Assembly (NCBI GenBank): GCA_016789705.1
Contig: JAEUQR010000102.1
Coordinates: 1 to 47,965, forward strand
DNA: 47,965 nucleotides
Source: Acidobacteriota bacterium
GTDB lineage: Bacteria; Acidobacteriota; Vicinamibacteria; Vicinamibacterales; UBA2999
Direction of reading: 5' to 3'
In this document: piece by piece, positions 23,354 through 31,268 of the stretch
Position numbering within the stretch: the stretch's first letter is position 1
Layout: each line of letters opens with the position of its first letter
Position numbers and translations under genes: made by a program
The notes under the pieces: model-generated
Database searches by the model: none
The model's input: only the letters and a program-made list of their open reading frames with translations
What the model was told of the DNA's origin: nothing

Positions 23354-24265
23354 TCAGTCCGCCGGCTCGTCGCGCGCGCGGAGTGCGGCGGGAGGCGGCG
23401 CCACGAGCCTCAGCGGAGTGCCGGTGCGCGGGTGTGGCAGGTCCAGCGTGTACGCGTGCAGCAGATAGCCGCCCTCGCCGGGCCGCACGTGTGTGCCGGG
23501 GCGCGGCACGCCGCCCTCGACGTACAGCGGATCGCCCACGAGGGGATGGCCCGCCGCGGCCAGGTGGATGCGGATCTGATGCGGCCGCCCGGTCGTGATG
23601 CTCACGTCACACACGGTCGTGTCGCCTCGGCGCTCGACCACGGTGGCGGAGCTGTGTGCGGCGCGGCCGTCGGGGTTGGCGGCATGCACGCTGCCGAGCA
23701 GGGGATGTGGCACGGGACCGATCGGCATCGTGATGTCGACGGTGCTCCACGCCGGATCGCCCACCACCAGCGCGCGGTAGACCTTTGACACCGCGTGCGT
23801 GCGCCAGGCGCGCGTGAGCGACGCTGCGGCCACCTGCGTGCGCGCGAACACGACAAGACCCGAGGTGCCGCGCCCGAGTCGATGCGCCGGATGCACCTCG
23901 CCGAACCTGGCGCGCACGATCGAGAGCAGCGTGTGGTCCAGGAAGCCGCCGGCCGGCATTGTGGGCAGGCCGCTCGGCTTGGCGACGGCGACGAGATCCG
24001 CATCGTCGTGCAGCACCTCGAAGGTGAGCGGCACGTCGGGTTCGTCCCACGGCGGACGCTGCCAGACCACGACCTGACCGGCCGCGAGGGGCTCGTCGCC
24101 CGCCGCCATCCTGCCATCGATCGTGACTTCGGCGGCGGCGAGGCGCGCCGCCCACGCCGCTCGCGACGAGTGGGTGTAGGTGCCGGCGAGCCAGGCGAGG
24201 AGCGTGCGGCCGGCGTCGGCCGCGCCGATCTGCGCGCGGTAGGCGAACCCGCGGTTCAGGGCCAT
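23354..24265 (-). CDS. RluA-family pseudouridine synthase-like protein with Asp-to-Gly change in the active-site motif
   Basis: The 303-residue protein has an N-terminal S4-like part (about 20-75) and an RluA-type catalytic domain (about 85-300: KPSGLPTMP, KVYRALVVG, TGRPHQIRIHLAAAGHPLVGD). The core motif, normally HRLDxxTSG with the catalytic Asp, reads HRLGRGTSG, with Gly131 in place of Asp. The codon is GGG, two base changes from GAC/GAT, so not an obvious single sequencing error. I recall the same HRLG variant in some plant RluA-like proteins but cannot check. The start ATG 24265 (MALNRGFAYR) matches the usual N-terminus; an upstream ATG at 24319 adds 18 low-complexity residues. Convergent with arfB. 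Confidence 0.85.
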   Translation of the reverse strand: MALNRGFAYRAQIGAADAGRTLLAWLAGTYTHSSRAAWAARLAAAEVTIDGRMAAGDEPLAAGQVVVWQRPPWDEPDVPLTFEVLHDDADLVAVAKPSGLPTMPAGGFLDHTLLSIVRARFGEVHPAHRLGRGTSGLVVFARTQVAAASLTRAWRTHAVSKVYRALVVGDPAWSTVDITMPIGPVPHPLLGSVHAANPDGRAAHSSATVVERRGDTTVCDVSITTGRPHQIRIHLAAAGHPLVGDPLYVEGGVPRPGTHVRPGEGGYLLHAYTLDLPHPRTGTPLRLVAPPPAALRARDEPAD

Positions 24266-24367
24266 CCTGGCGGCACTACTCCGAGCCGTCGGCGCGGCCG
24301 ACGTCGACCCAGCGGTCATCGCCGTGGCGCGTCGAGCTTACCGCGCCGCCGGCGCGAGTGGCACGAG

Positions 24368-24373
24368 TAGAAT
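24368..24373 (+). promoter_or_regulatory. Candidate leaderless promoter box (TAGAAT)
   Basis: TAGAAT ends 8 bases before the ATG of the DUF1028 gene and no Shine-Dalgarno sequence is present. Transcription would start at or next to the ATG. Confidence 0.45.
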
Positions 24374-24381
24374 GGCGCGCC

Positions 24382-25227
24382 ATGAGAGCTCTCGTCCTCG
24401 CGCTCCTCACGCTCGCCGCTCTGCCGTCGAACGCGTTCGCCACCTGGTCCGTCATCGCCGTGGACCTCGCCACCAATCGTGTCGTCATCGCCTCGGCCAC
24501 CTGCGTGGACCGCGACGATCAATTCCTGATGGGCGTGCAGGCCGTGGTCGTGCCAGGCAAGGGCGTGGCGGCCTGTCAGGCCGGCGTCGACGGCACGCAC
24601 AAGAACCAGATGCTCGTCTTCGAGGAGCTGAAGAAGGGCACCGATCCGGCGCGCATCATCGAACTGCTGAGCGTCGACCCGGCGTTCCAGAGCCGGCAGT
24701 TCGGCATCCTCGACCTGCAGGGACGCGCGGCGGGGCACTCGGGACTCTCGAACGGCTACGTGTCGCAGGACACGCACGGCCAGGTGCCAGGCACGCGCAT
24801 CTACTACTCGATTCAGGGCAACATCCTGCGGCCGGGGAACGTCGTCGGGAACGCCGTGCAGGCCTTCGTGAAGACGAACGGCGCCCTCACCGACCGCGTG
24901 ATGGCGGCTATGGAGGCGGCCGATGGCTCGGGTGGTGACAGCCGATGCGTGTGTCCGCCGTGGCCCACCGACGGCACCGCGCCGGCGATTCCGTGTGACG
25001 GCCGCACTGCTCACGTCGCCTACATCCTCATGGCCGATCCCACCGACACGAACGGCGCCTCGCACAACGACGGCACGTACGCGATGTATCTCACGGTGTC
25101 GCAGCCCGGGCCCGACAAGGGGCCGCAGCAAATCACGCCGAACGCCGGCGAGAACCTGAATCCGGTGAAGACGCTGCGCCTGCGCTACGACGCCTGGCGG
25201 AAGACGCAGCCCGCGAGTTTCCGATGA
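24382..25227 (+). CDS. Secreted DUF1028 family protein
   Basis: The 281-residue protein has a signal peptide (to about Ala20, NAFA) followed by TWSVIAVD and a DUF1028 domain: VAACQAG, RQFGILDLQGRAAGHSG, QGNILRPGNVVG and AAMEAADGSGGDSR. DUF1028 proteins have an Ntn-hydrolase-like fold and are uncharacterised; in mature form Thr would follow the signal, as in self-processed Ntn hydrolases, though no activity is demonstrated. Cys residues (CVC and PAIPC) near 198-217 may form disulfides. The stop overlaps the start of the PEBP gene (ATGA), so they are coupled. Confidence 0.85.
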   Translation: MRALVLALLTLAALPSNAFATWSVIAVDLATNRVVIASATCVDRDDQFLMGVQAVVVPGKGVAACQAGVDGTHKNQMLVFEELKKGTDPARIIELLSVDPAFQSRQFGILDLQGRAAGHSGLSNGYVSQDTHGQVPGTRIYYSIQGNILRPGNVVGNAVQAFVKTNGALTDRVMAAMEAADGSGGDSRCVCPPWPTDGTAPAIPCDGRTAHVAYILMADPTDTNGASHNDGTYAMYLTVSQPGPDKGPQQITPNAGENLNPVKTLRLRYDAWRKTQPASFR

Positions 25228-25910
25228 GGCCGCGGATGTCACGTTCGTTGTTCGTCGCCATCGTCGCGCTGCTCGTGGTCTCGCCGGCCGCCGCCCAGCT
25301 GCCACCACCACGGGTCGAGGGGACGCCGGCGCTGCCGCCCGTATCGCCGACGCCGCCTGGCAGGCCGCGCGCGGTCCAGACGATGACACTCACGTCCCCG
25401 GCTTTCGCCGATGGCGACCTCATCCCGGATGCGCATGCCCAGACGGGACGCGATGTGTCGCCGCCGCTCACCTGGACCGGCGTGCCCGAGGGCACCGCCA
25501 CGTTCGTGCTCGTCGTGCACGACCTCGATGCCGTGGCGCCGGGCGGCGGGGACGACCTGCTGCACTGGCTCGTGTGGAACATCCCGGGTACGGCCACGAG
25601 CCTGCCAGCCGGCGTGCCCGAGGGGAATGCCCCCGAACCGCCGCGCGGCGGCGGGGCGATGCCGCGGCAGCCGGGCGATCGGCTGCGGCAAATCAGCGCG
25701 ACCGGACCGAACTATCGCGGCCCCGCGGCGCCGGCCTCCGGTCCGCCACATCACTACGTGTTCGAGTTGTACGCCCTCGATGTGTGGATCGACGTGCCGG
25801 CGGTGGGGCAGTCGCCGGCGGCGACCCGGGCCGCGGTCATGGCGGCGATGGCCGGACACGTGCGCGGCAAGGGGGGGCTCACCGCGCGCTACCGGCGCCC
25901 CGCGCCCTAG
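25224..25910 (+). CDS. Secreted PEBP (YbhB/YbcL, RKIP-like) family protein
   Basis: The 228-residue protein has a signal peptide (to about Ala21) and a Pro-rich linker. The phosphatidylethanolamine-binding-protein domain shows DVSPPLTWTGVP, VHDLDAVAPGG, LLHWLVWNIPG and GPPHHYVFELYALD, which hold the conserved anion-pocket residues. Bacterial YbhB/YbcL proteins are small ligand-binding proteins of uncertain role. It is translationally coupled to the DUF1028 gene, so both products likely act in the periplasm. Confidence 0.9.
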   Translation: MRPRMSRSLFVAIVALLVVSPAAAQLPPPRVEGTPALPPVSPTPPGRPRAVQTMTLTSPAFADGDLIPDAHAQTGRDVSPPLTWTGVPEGTATFVLVVHDLDAVAPGGGDDLLHWLVWNIPGTATSLPAGVPEGNAPEPPRGGGAMPRQPGDRLRQISATGPNYRGPAAPASGPPHHYVFELYALDVWIDVPAVGQSPAATRAAVMAAMAGHVRGKGGLTARYRRPAP

Positions 25911-25987
25911 GACCCGCGGGCGAGCACTGAAACCGGCCGGGGCGGGCGCGCGTCGAACCGCCAGCGTGCCGGGCCGGGCCGGCGAGT

Positions 25988-25993
25988 TACTAT
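25988..25993 (+). promoter_or_regulatory. Candidate short-leader promoter box (TACTAT)
   Basis: TACTAT ends 10 bases before the dsbD-like ATG, leaving room for only 3-4 leader bases; no Shine-Dalgarno sequence is seen. Confidence 0.4.
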
Positions 25994-26003
25994 CGAGACC
26001 GCA

Positions 26004-27773
26004 ATGCCACGATCCGCCGCTTCCGCCTTCGGCCTCCGCCTGCTCGTCACCGCGCTCGTCGTGGCCGCCAGTGTGCGGCCGGCCGGGGCGCAGCTGCGGC
26101 GCATCCCGATCGAGATCGTCCCCCTCACCGAAAGTGCGGCGGTGCGCGCCGGCTCCACCGTGAAGGGCGCGCTGCAGGTCACGCTGCCCGAAGGCCTGCA
26201 CGTCCAGTCGAACAAGCCGCGCGATCCCGCGCTCATCCCCACGGAACTGCTGCTCGAGCCGCCCACCGGCGTGAGCGGCGTGGAAGTGGTGTTCCCGAAG
26301 GCGGTCGACTTCCCGCAGGAAGGCCTGCCCGAGCCACTCCTCGTGTTCGATCGCGAGTTCACGATCGGCGTGCAGCTGGCGTTTGCCGGGAACCTTCCGC
26401 CCGGCCCGCTGACCGTGCCCTTCGAACTGCGTTACCAGGCGTGCGACGACAAGGTGTGTTTCGCGCCGAGTTCGAAGAAGGGTGAGTGGACGGTGGAGAT
26501 CGTGGCGGCCACCGCGGCGGTCACGCCGCAGCATCAGGACGTGCTCGGGGTGATTGCCTTCGGCAGCGGCGAGACGCCCGCCGTGGCCGCGCCGGAATTC
26601 GCGGCGCCGGCGCCCGCCGCGCCGGCGGCGGCCGGTGACGGGCTGGCGGCGCTCGATCGTTTCACGGTCGTGTCGACGACTGGCGGCTACCTCGGCACCG
26701 GCGACTTCATGACCTTCATCAGCAACGCCGAGGCGGGTGTCGTCGAGACGGGGCTCTTCGAAGGCCGCGGACCGCTCGCCATCCTGCTCATCGTGCTCGT
26801 CGGCGGCCTCGCGCTGAACCTCACACCCTGTGTGCTGCCGATGATTCCGATCAACCTCGCCATCATCGGCGCCGGCGCGCAGGCCGGCTCGCGGCAGCGC
26901 GGCTTCCTGCTCGGCCTCACCTACGGCGGCGCCATGGCGTTCGTCTACGGCGTGCTCGGCCTCGTCGTCGTGCTCACCGCGAGCACCTTCGGCACCATCA
27001 ACGCCTCGCCGTGGTTCAACCTCGGGATCGCCGTGCTCTTCGTGGCGCTGGCGCTGGCGATGTTCGACGTGTTCGAGATCGACTTCTCGCGTTTCGGCGG
27101 CAACGTCGGCGCCGGCGGCGCCCGCGGCAGCTTCGGCCTGGCCTTCACCATGGGGGCGGTGGCGGCGCTGCTCGCCGGCGCGTGCGTGGCGCCGGTCGTC
27201 ATCCAGGTGGTGCTCTTCGCGAGCAACCTCTACGCCACGGGCACGAGCGCGGCGCTCGCCCTGCCGTTCTTCCTGGGCATCGGCATGGCGATTCCGTGGC
27301 CGATTGCCGGCGCGGGGCTGGCGTCGCTGCCGAAGCCCGGCCCGTGGATGGTACGCGTCAAGCAGGCCTTCGGCGTGCTCATTCTCGGCACCGCCGTCTA
27401 CTACGGCTACCTCGCCTACGGGCTCTTCGCCGACCGCTTCGTCGACTCGGCGGAGGTCTCATCGAGCGTGGAAGAGAAGCTCAAGGCCGGCTGGCACTCG
27501 TCGCTCGCCGAAGGGCTCGCCGTGGCCGAGCGCGAGGGCAAACCGGTGCTCATCGACATGTGGGCCACGTGGTGCAAGAACTGCCTCACCATGGACAAGA
27601 CCACGCTGGCCGACCCGGCGGTCACGGCCGCCCTCGACGGCTACGTGAAGATCAAGGTGCAGGCCGAACAGCCCGACGAGCCGCCCTCGGCCGACCTGAT
27701 GAAACGATTCAAGGCCGTGGGGCTCCCGGCGTATGCGATTATCCGTCCGTCGTCGAAGCCGTCGGCCGACTGA
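26004..27773 (+). CDS. dsbD: DsbD-like thiol:disulfide interchange protein
   Basis: The 589-residue protein has a signal peptide (about 1-28) and a periplasmic DsbD-N-like domain (about 32-165, with CDDKVCF). A transmembrane CcdA-type domain follows (about 250-470) with the paired cysteines Cys276 (NLTPCVLP) and Cys394 (AGACVAPVV), then a C-terminal thioredoxin-like domain with Cys524-Lys-Asn-Cys527. DsbD carries reductant from cytoplasmic thioredoxin to periplasmic partners, including c-type cytochrome maturation, which fits the many CxxCH proteins here. The thioredoxin domain stops soon after GLPAYAIIRPS, so its last strand and helix appear short compared with usual DsbD. A TACTAT box precedes the start. 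Confidence 0.9.
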   Translation: MPRSAASAFGLRLLVTALVVAASVRPAGAQLRRIPIEIVPLTESAAVRAGSTVKGALQVTLPEGLHVQSNKPRDPALIPTELLLEPPTGVSGVEVVFPKAVDFPQEGLPEPLLVFDREFTIGVQLAFAGNLPPGPLTVPFELRYQACDDKVCFAPSSKKGEWTVEIVAATAAVTPQHQDVLGVIAFGSGETPAVAAPEFAAPAPAAPAAAGDGLAALDRFTVVSTTGGYLGTGDFMTFISNAEAGVVETGLFEGRGPLAILLIVLVGGLALNLTPCVLPMIPINLAIIGAGAQAGSRQRGFLLGLTYGGAMAFVYGVLGLVVVLTASTFGTINASPWFNLGIAVLFVALALAMFDVFEIDFSRFGGNVGAGGARGSFGLAFTMGAVAALLAGACVAPVVIQVVLFASNLYATGTSAALALPFFLGIGMAIPWPIAGAGLASLPKPGPWMVRVKQAFGVLILGTAVYYGYLAYGLFADRFVDSAEVSSSVEEKLKAGWHSSLAEGLAVAEREGKPVLIDMWATWCKNCLTMDKTTLADPAVTAALDGYVKIKVQAEQPDEPPSADLMKRFKAVGLPAYAIIRPSSKPSAD

Positions 27774-27774
27774 A

Positions 27775-27809
27775 CCTCCGTTCGGGTCGCGGCTCGCGTC
27801 GAACGGAGG
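27775..27809 (+). promoter_or_regulatory. Inverted repeat covering the ribosome-binding site of the next gene
   Basis: A perfect 10-bp inverted repeat (27775-27784 with 27800-27809, loop 15) starts right after the dsbD stop. Its right arm contains the GGAGG that serves the ATG at 27813. It could weaken translation of the downstream gene, end transcription after dsbD, or both. Confidence 0.45.
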
Positions 27810-27812
27810 CCG

Positions 27813-28649
27813 ATGCCGCGTCGAGTTGCAGCCGCACTGATCGTCGTCCTGCTGGGGCAGGCCCTGGCGCCCGCGCCCGGCGCCGCCCAGTCCACCGCCA
27901 CCGCGCCGTCCGTCCGCCCGCTCACGGTGGATGAGCAGATCACGTTCCTGAAGACCGCCCGCACCGTCTCGGCGCAGAAGATCGGCAAGGGCATCACCGG
28001 CGCCCTCCGCGTCGTGCTGACTGACGGCACACGCACGCACGACGCCGCGTTCCAGAGCATCGCCGAGGAACCGCGCTTCGACGGCCGCAAGCGCGCCGGC
28101 GAACTCCGCTTCACCGATCACTACCGCTACAACGTCGCCGCCTGGCGTCTGGCGTCACACCTCGGGCTCGGCGCGATGATGCCGCCCACGGTGGAGCGCG
28201 ACGTCGATGGCAAACGCGGCGCGCTCTCGTGGTGGGTGGACGACGTGATGATGGACGAGGCCGAGCGCGAGGCGAAGGATCGGCAGCCGCCCGATGCGCG
28301 GGCCTTCATACGGCAGCGCCAGCGCATGGCGGTCTTCGCGGAACTCGTGCGCGACACCGACCGCAACAAAGGCAACGTCGTCTACACGAACGACTGGCGC
28401 GTCATCATGCTCGACTTCACGCGCGCCTTCCGCCTGGAGACGCCGCTGCGCAACCCGTCACTGCTGACGATTTGCGACCGTGCGCTGCTCGCGGCGATGC
28501 GCGGCCTGACCCGCGACGACCTCGACCGCGTGCTCGATCGCTCGCTCACGAAGAACGAGGCCCGGGCCGTCCTGACGCGCCGCGACCTGCTCGTCGCCCA
28601 TTTCGATCGCCTGATCGCCGAACGCGGCGAGGCGGTCGTCCTGTACTGA
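27813..28649 (+). CDS. Secreted protein with PI3/4-kinase/HipA-like kinase-fold signature
   Basis: The 278-residue protein has a signal peptide ending near APGAAQ (25). The body resembles bacterial phosphatidylinositol-kinase-like/atypical kinase-fold proteins: YNVAAWRLASHLGL followed by PPTVER (compare AAYRLxxLLGL...PPTV in that group), a catalytic-loop-like motif with Asp183, Asn185 and Asn188 (RDTDRNKGN) and a metal-loop-like Leu-Asp201-Phe. A lysine-containing N-lobe (FDGRKRAGELRF) may hold ATP. An exported member would have to work outside the cytoplasm or be inactive. Recognition is by motif only. It lies 39 bases after dsbD behind a hairpin that covers its GGAGG, which is only 3 bases from the ATG. 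Confidence 0.7.
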   Translation: MPRRVAAALIVVLLGQALAPAPGAAQSTATAPSVRPLTVDEQITFLKTARTVSAQKIGKGITGALRVVLTDGTRTHDAAFQSIAEEPRFDGRKRAGELRFTDHYRYNVAAWRLASHLGLGAMMPPTVERDVDGKRGALSWWVDDVMMDEAEREAKDRQPPDARAFIRQRQRMAVFAELVRDTDRNKGNVVYTNDWRVIMLDFTRAFRLETPLRNPSLLTICDRALLAAMRGLTRDDLDRVLDRSLTKNEARAVLTRRDLLVAHFDRLIAERGEAVVLY

Positions 28650-28752
28650 CGCCGGCCGGCTGCGCGGAACGGCCGGAAAGGCGGCGTTTGTCTCCCGATT
28701 TCACCGCTCGTCGCAGGCGGTCCCGAGACGCGCGGGCGCCCCCGCAAGCTGC

Positions 28753-28758
28753 TACTAT
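28753..28758 (+). promoter_or_regulatory. Candidate short-leader promoter box (TACTAT) of cassette 3
   Basis: TACTAT ends 14 bases before the first ATG of the cassette 3 DUF1592 gene. No Shine-Dalgarno sequence is present between them. Confidence 0.4.
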
Positions 28759-28772
28759 GACCTGACTTTCTG

Positions 28773-31235
28773 ATGTCCATGCGGGCCATCGTCCTTGCCG
28801 CCCTGACCGCCCTTGCCGCCGGGCCGGTCCTGTTCGCCACCGCCGATGCGCCGCGTCCCGTCGCTTCGCACAGCCAGCCGGCGGCCGCGCCTGCCGTCAC
28901 CACACCCCAGGCCGTCGTAGAGCAGTCGTGTGTCGGCTGCCACAACGACCGCGCGAAGGCCGGCGGGCTGACGCTGCAGGGCTTCCAGGTGGCGAAGGCC
29001 GGCGACGACCTCGACGTGACGGAGAAGATGATCCGCAAGGTGCGGGCGGGCCAGATGCCGCCGGCCGGCGGACGCCGTCCCGCCGAGGCGGCGCTCGACG
29101 GACTCGTCGCGTCGCTCGAAGCCGCCGCCGACGCCCGCGCCGCGCAGGTGGCGTCGCCCGGCCGCCGATCGTTCCAGCGGCTGAACCGCGCCGAGTACGC
29201 GCAGTCGGTGCGCGACCTCCTTGGCCTCGAGGTGAACGCCGGCGACTACCTGCCGCTCGACACCAAAATGGCGAACTTCGACAACATCGCCGACGCGCAG
29301 CTGCTGTCGCCGACGGTGATGCAGTCGTATCTGACGGCGGCGGCCGAGATCAGCCGGCTGGCCGTGGGCGACCGCACGGCGACGGCGCGAGAGGTGTCGT
29401 TCCTCATCCCGCGCACCGCCTCGCAGCGCGACCGCGTCGACGGCGCGCCGTTCGGCACGCGCGGCGGGCTCTCGGTGTCGCACACGTTCCCGGCCGACGG
29501 CCAGTACCGCTTCCGCGTGTCGTTCTATCACGAGACCACGGGCGCGCTCTATGGCAACGGCCGCGCCGCACTGCACACGGCCGAGGCGCCCGAGCAGGTC
29601 GAGATTTCGATCGACGGCGAACGGGTGGCGCTGCTCGACGTCGATCGCTGGATGAACAGCTCCGATCCCGACGGCGTGAACCTGCGCAGCGAGCCCGTCG
29701 CCATCACCGCCGGCCCGCATCGCGTCACGGCGGCCTTCGTCGCGCGCTTCGAGGGGCCCGTGCAGGACCTCATCACCCCGCTCGAATGGTCCATCGCGAG
29801 CACGAGCATCGCCGACGCCTACGGCTTCACCACGCTGCCGCACCTGCGCGACATGGCGATCACCGGGCCCTTCGAGCCGACCGGCGTGTCGGAGACGCCG
29901 AGCCGCCGGAAGATCTTCACGTGCCAGCCGGCCTCGCCGGCGCAGCAGGTGCAGTGCGCGCAGCGCATCATCACTGGCCTGGCGTCACAGGCCTTCCGGC
30001 GCTCGGCCAGTGAACGCGACGTCAACGCGCTCATGGCGCTCTATCGCACGGGCGCCGCCGATGGCGGCTTCGACGAAGGCATCCGCATGGCCCTCGAAGG
30101 TGTGCTCGCCAGCCCGCGTTTCGTCTTCCGCTTCGAGGAGCGGCCGACGACGGCGCGCGCCGGGCAGGCCTACGCGGTGAGTGACGTCGACCTCGCCTCG
30201 CGGCTGTCGTTCTTCCTGTGGGCGGCGGCGCCCGACGCCGAGCTGCTGCGTCTCGCCGAGGCCGGCCGTCTGTCGCGGCCCGCGGAACTCGAGGCACAGG
30301 TCCGGCGCATGCTCGCCGATCCGCGCGCCGACGTGCTCGCCGAGCGCTTCGCCTCGCAGTGGCTGCGCCTGCAGGACCTCGACAAGATCCACCCCGACGT
30401 GCGTTTCTATCCGGACGCCGACGAGCAGCTCAAGGCGTCGATGCGCCGCGAGACCGAAACGTTCTTCCGGCACATCGTCCGCACCGGCAGCCCCGTCACC
30501 GAACTCTTCACCGCCGACTACACGTTCGTGGACGAGCGCCTGGCGCGCCACTACCGCATCCCCGGCATCGTCGGCCCCGAGATGCGGCGCGTGCGCTACC
30601 CCGACCAGCGCCGCCGCGGCATCCTCGGTCACGCCAGCATCCTCACGCTCACCTCCGAAGCCGAACGCACGTCGCCCGTGCTGCGCGGCAAGTGGGTGAT
30701 GGAGGTGCTGCTCGGCACACCGCCGCCGGCGCCGCCGCCGAACGTGCCGACGCTCGATGCGACGCCGGATGCCGAAGGCGGCCGCCTGCGCACGGTGCGT
30801 GAGCGCATGGAGGAACACCGGAAGAACCCGGCGTGCATGTCGTGCCACCGGATGATCGATCCCATCGGGCTGGCGCTCGAGAACTTCGACGTCACCGGCG
30901 CCTGGCGCATCAAGGACAACGGCATGCCGGTGGATCCGGCGAGCGCGCTCTACGACGGCACACCGCTCGCGAGCGCCAACGATCTGCAGCAGGCACTGAT
31001 GAAGCGGTCGGACGTGCTCGTCCGCAACTTCACCGAGAACCTCGCCACCTACGCCCTCGGCCGCCGCATCACGGCGTCCGACATGCCGCTCGTGCGCAGC
31101 ATCGTGCGCGGCGCGGCCGCGAAACAGCACACCTTCGCGGCGTTCGTGACCGGCATCGTCACGTCGCCCGCGTTCCGTATGAAGGGCGCCGACACGCCCG
31201 CGGTGACCACCGCGGCGGTCGCCGGCCGCGACTAG
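28773..31235 (+). CDS. DUF1592-family exported dihaem-type protein, cassette 3
   Basis: The 820-residue protein has a signal peptide (to about Ala25) and a first CxxCH (Cys53-His57, CVGCHNDRAKAGG). DUF1587 (FQRLNRAEYAQSV), a CBM-like beta region (EISIDGERVALLDV), DUF1595 (GFDEGIRMALEGVLASPRF) and DUF1592 (DLASRLSFFLWA) follow. DUF1588 carries the second CxxCH (Cys688-His692) and DUF1585 (TENLATYALGRR) closes the protein. All domains and both haem motifs are intact. Two ATGs (28773, 28779) are possible; no Shine-Dalgarno is seen but a TACTAT box is close upstream. It heads cassette 3, with DUF1552 33 bases downstream. Confidence 0.92.
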   Translation: MSMRAIVLAALTALAAGPVLFATADAPRPVASHSQPAAAPAVTTPQAVVEQSCVGCHNDRAKAGGLTLQGFQVAKAGDDLDVTEKMIRKVRAGQMPPAGGRRPAEAALDGLVASLEAAADARAAQVASPGRRSFQRLNRAEYAQSVRDLLGLEVNAGDYLPLDTKMANFDNIADAQLLSPTVMQSYLTAAAEISRLAVGDRTATAREVSFLIPRTASQRDRVDGAPFGTRGGLSVSHTFPADGQYRFRVSFYHETTGALYGNGRAALHTAEAPEQVEISIDGERVALLDVDRWMNSSDPDGVNLRSEPVAITAGPHRVTAAFVARFEGPVQDLITPLEWSIASTSIADAYGFTTLPHLRDMAITGPFEPTGVSETPSRRKIFTCQPASPAQQVQCAQRIITGLASQAFRRSASERDVNALMALYRTGAADGGFDEGIRMALEGVLASPRFVFRFEERPTTARAGQAYAVSDVDLASRLSFFLWAAAPDAELLRLAEAGRLSRPAELEAQVRRMLADPRADVLAERFASQWLRLQDLDKIHPDVRFYPDADEQLKASMRRETETFFRHIVRTGSPVTELFTADYTFVDERLARHYRIPGIVGPEMRRVRYPDQRRRGILGHASILTLTSEAERTSPVLRGKWVMEVLLGTPPPAPPPNVPTLDATPDAEGGRLRTVRERMEEHRKNPACMSCHRMIDPIGLALENFDVTGAWRIKDNGMPVDPASALYDGTPLASANDLQQALMKRSDVLVRNFTENLATYALGRRITASDMPLVRSIVRGAAAKQHTFAAFVTGIVTSPAFRMKGADTPAVTTAAVAGRD

Positions 31236-31268
31236 AGACCACAAGACGTTCGACGGGGGAGACCGAGC

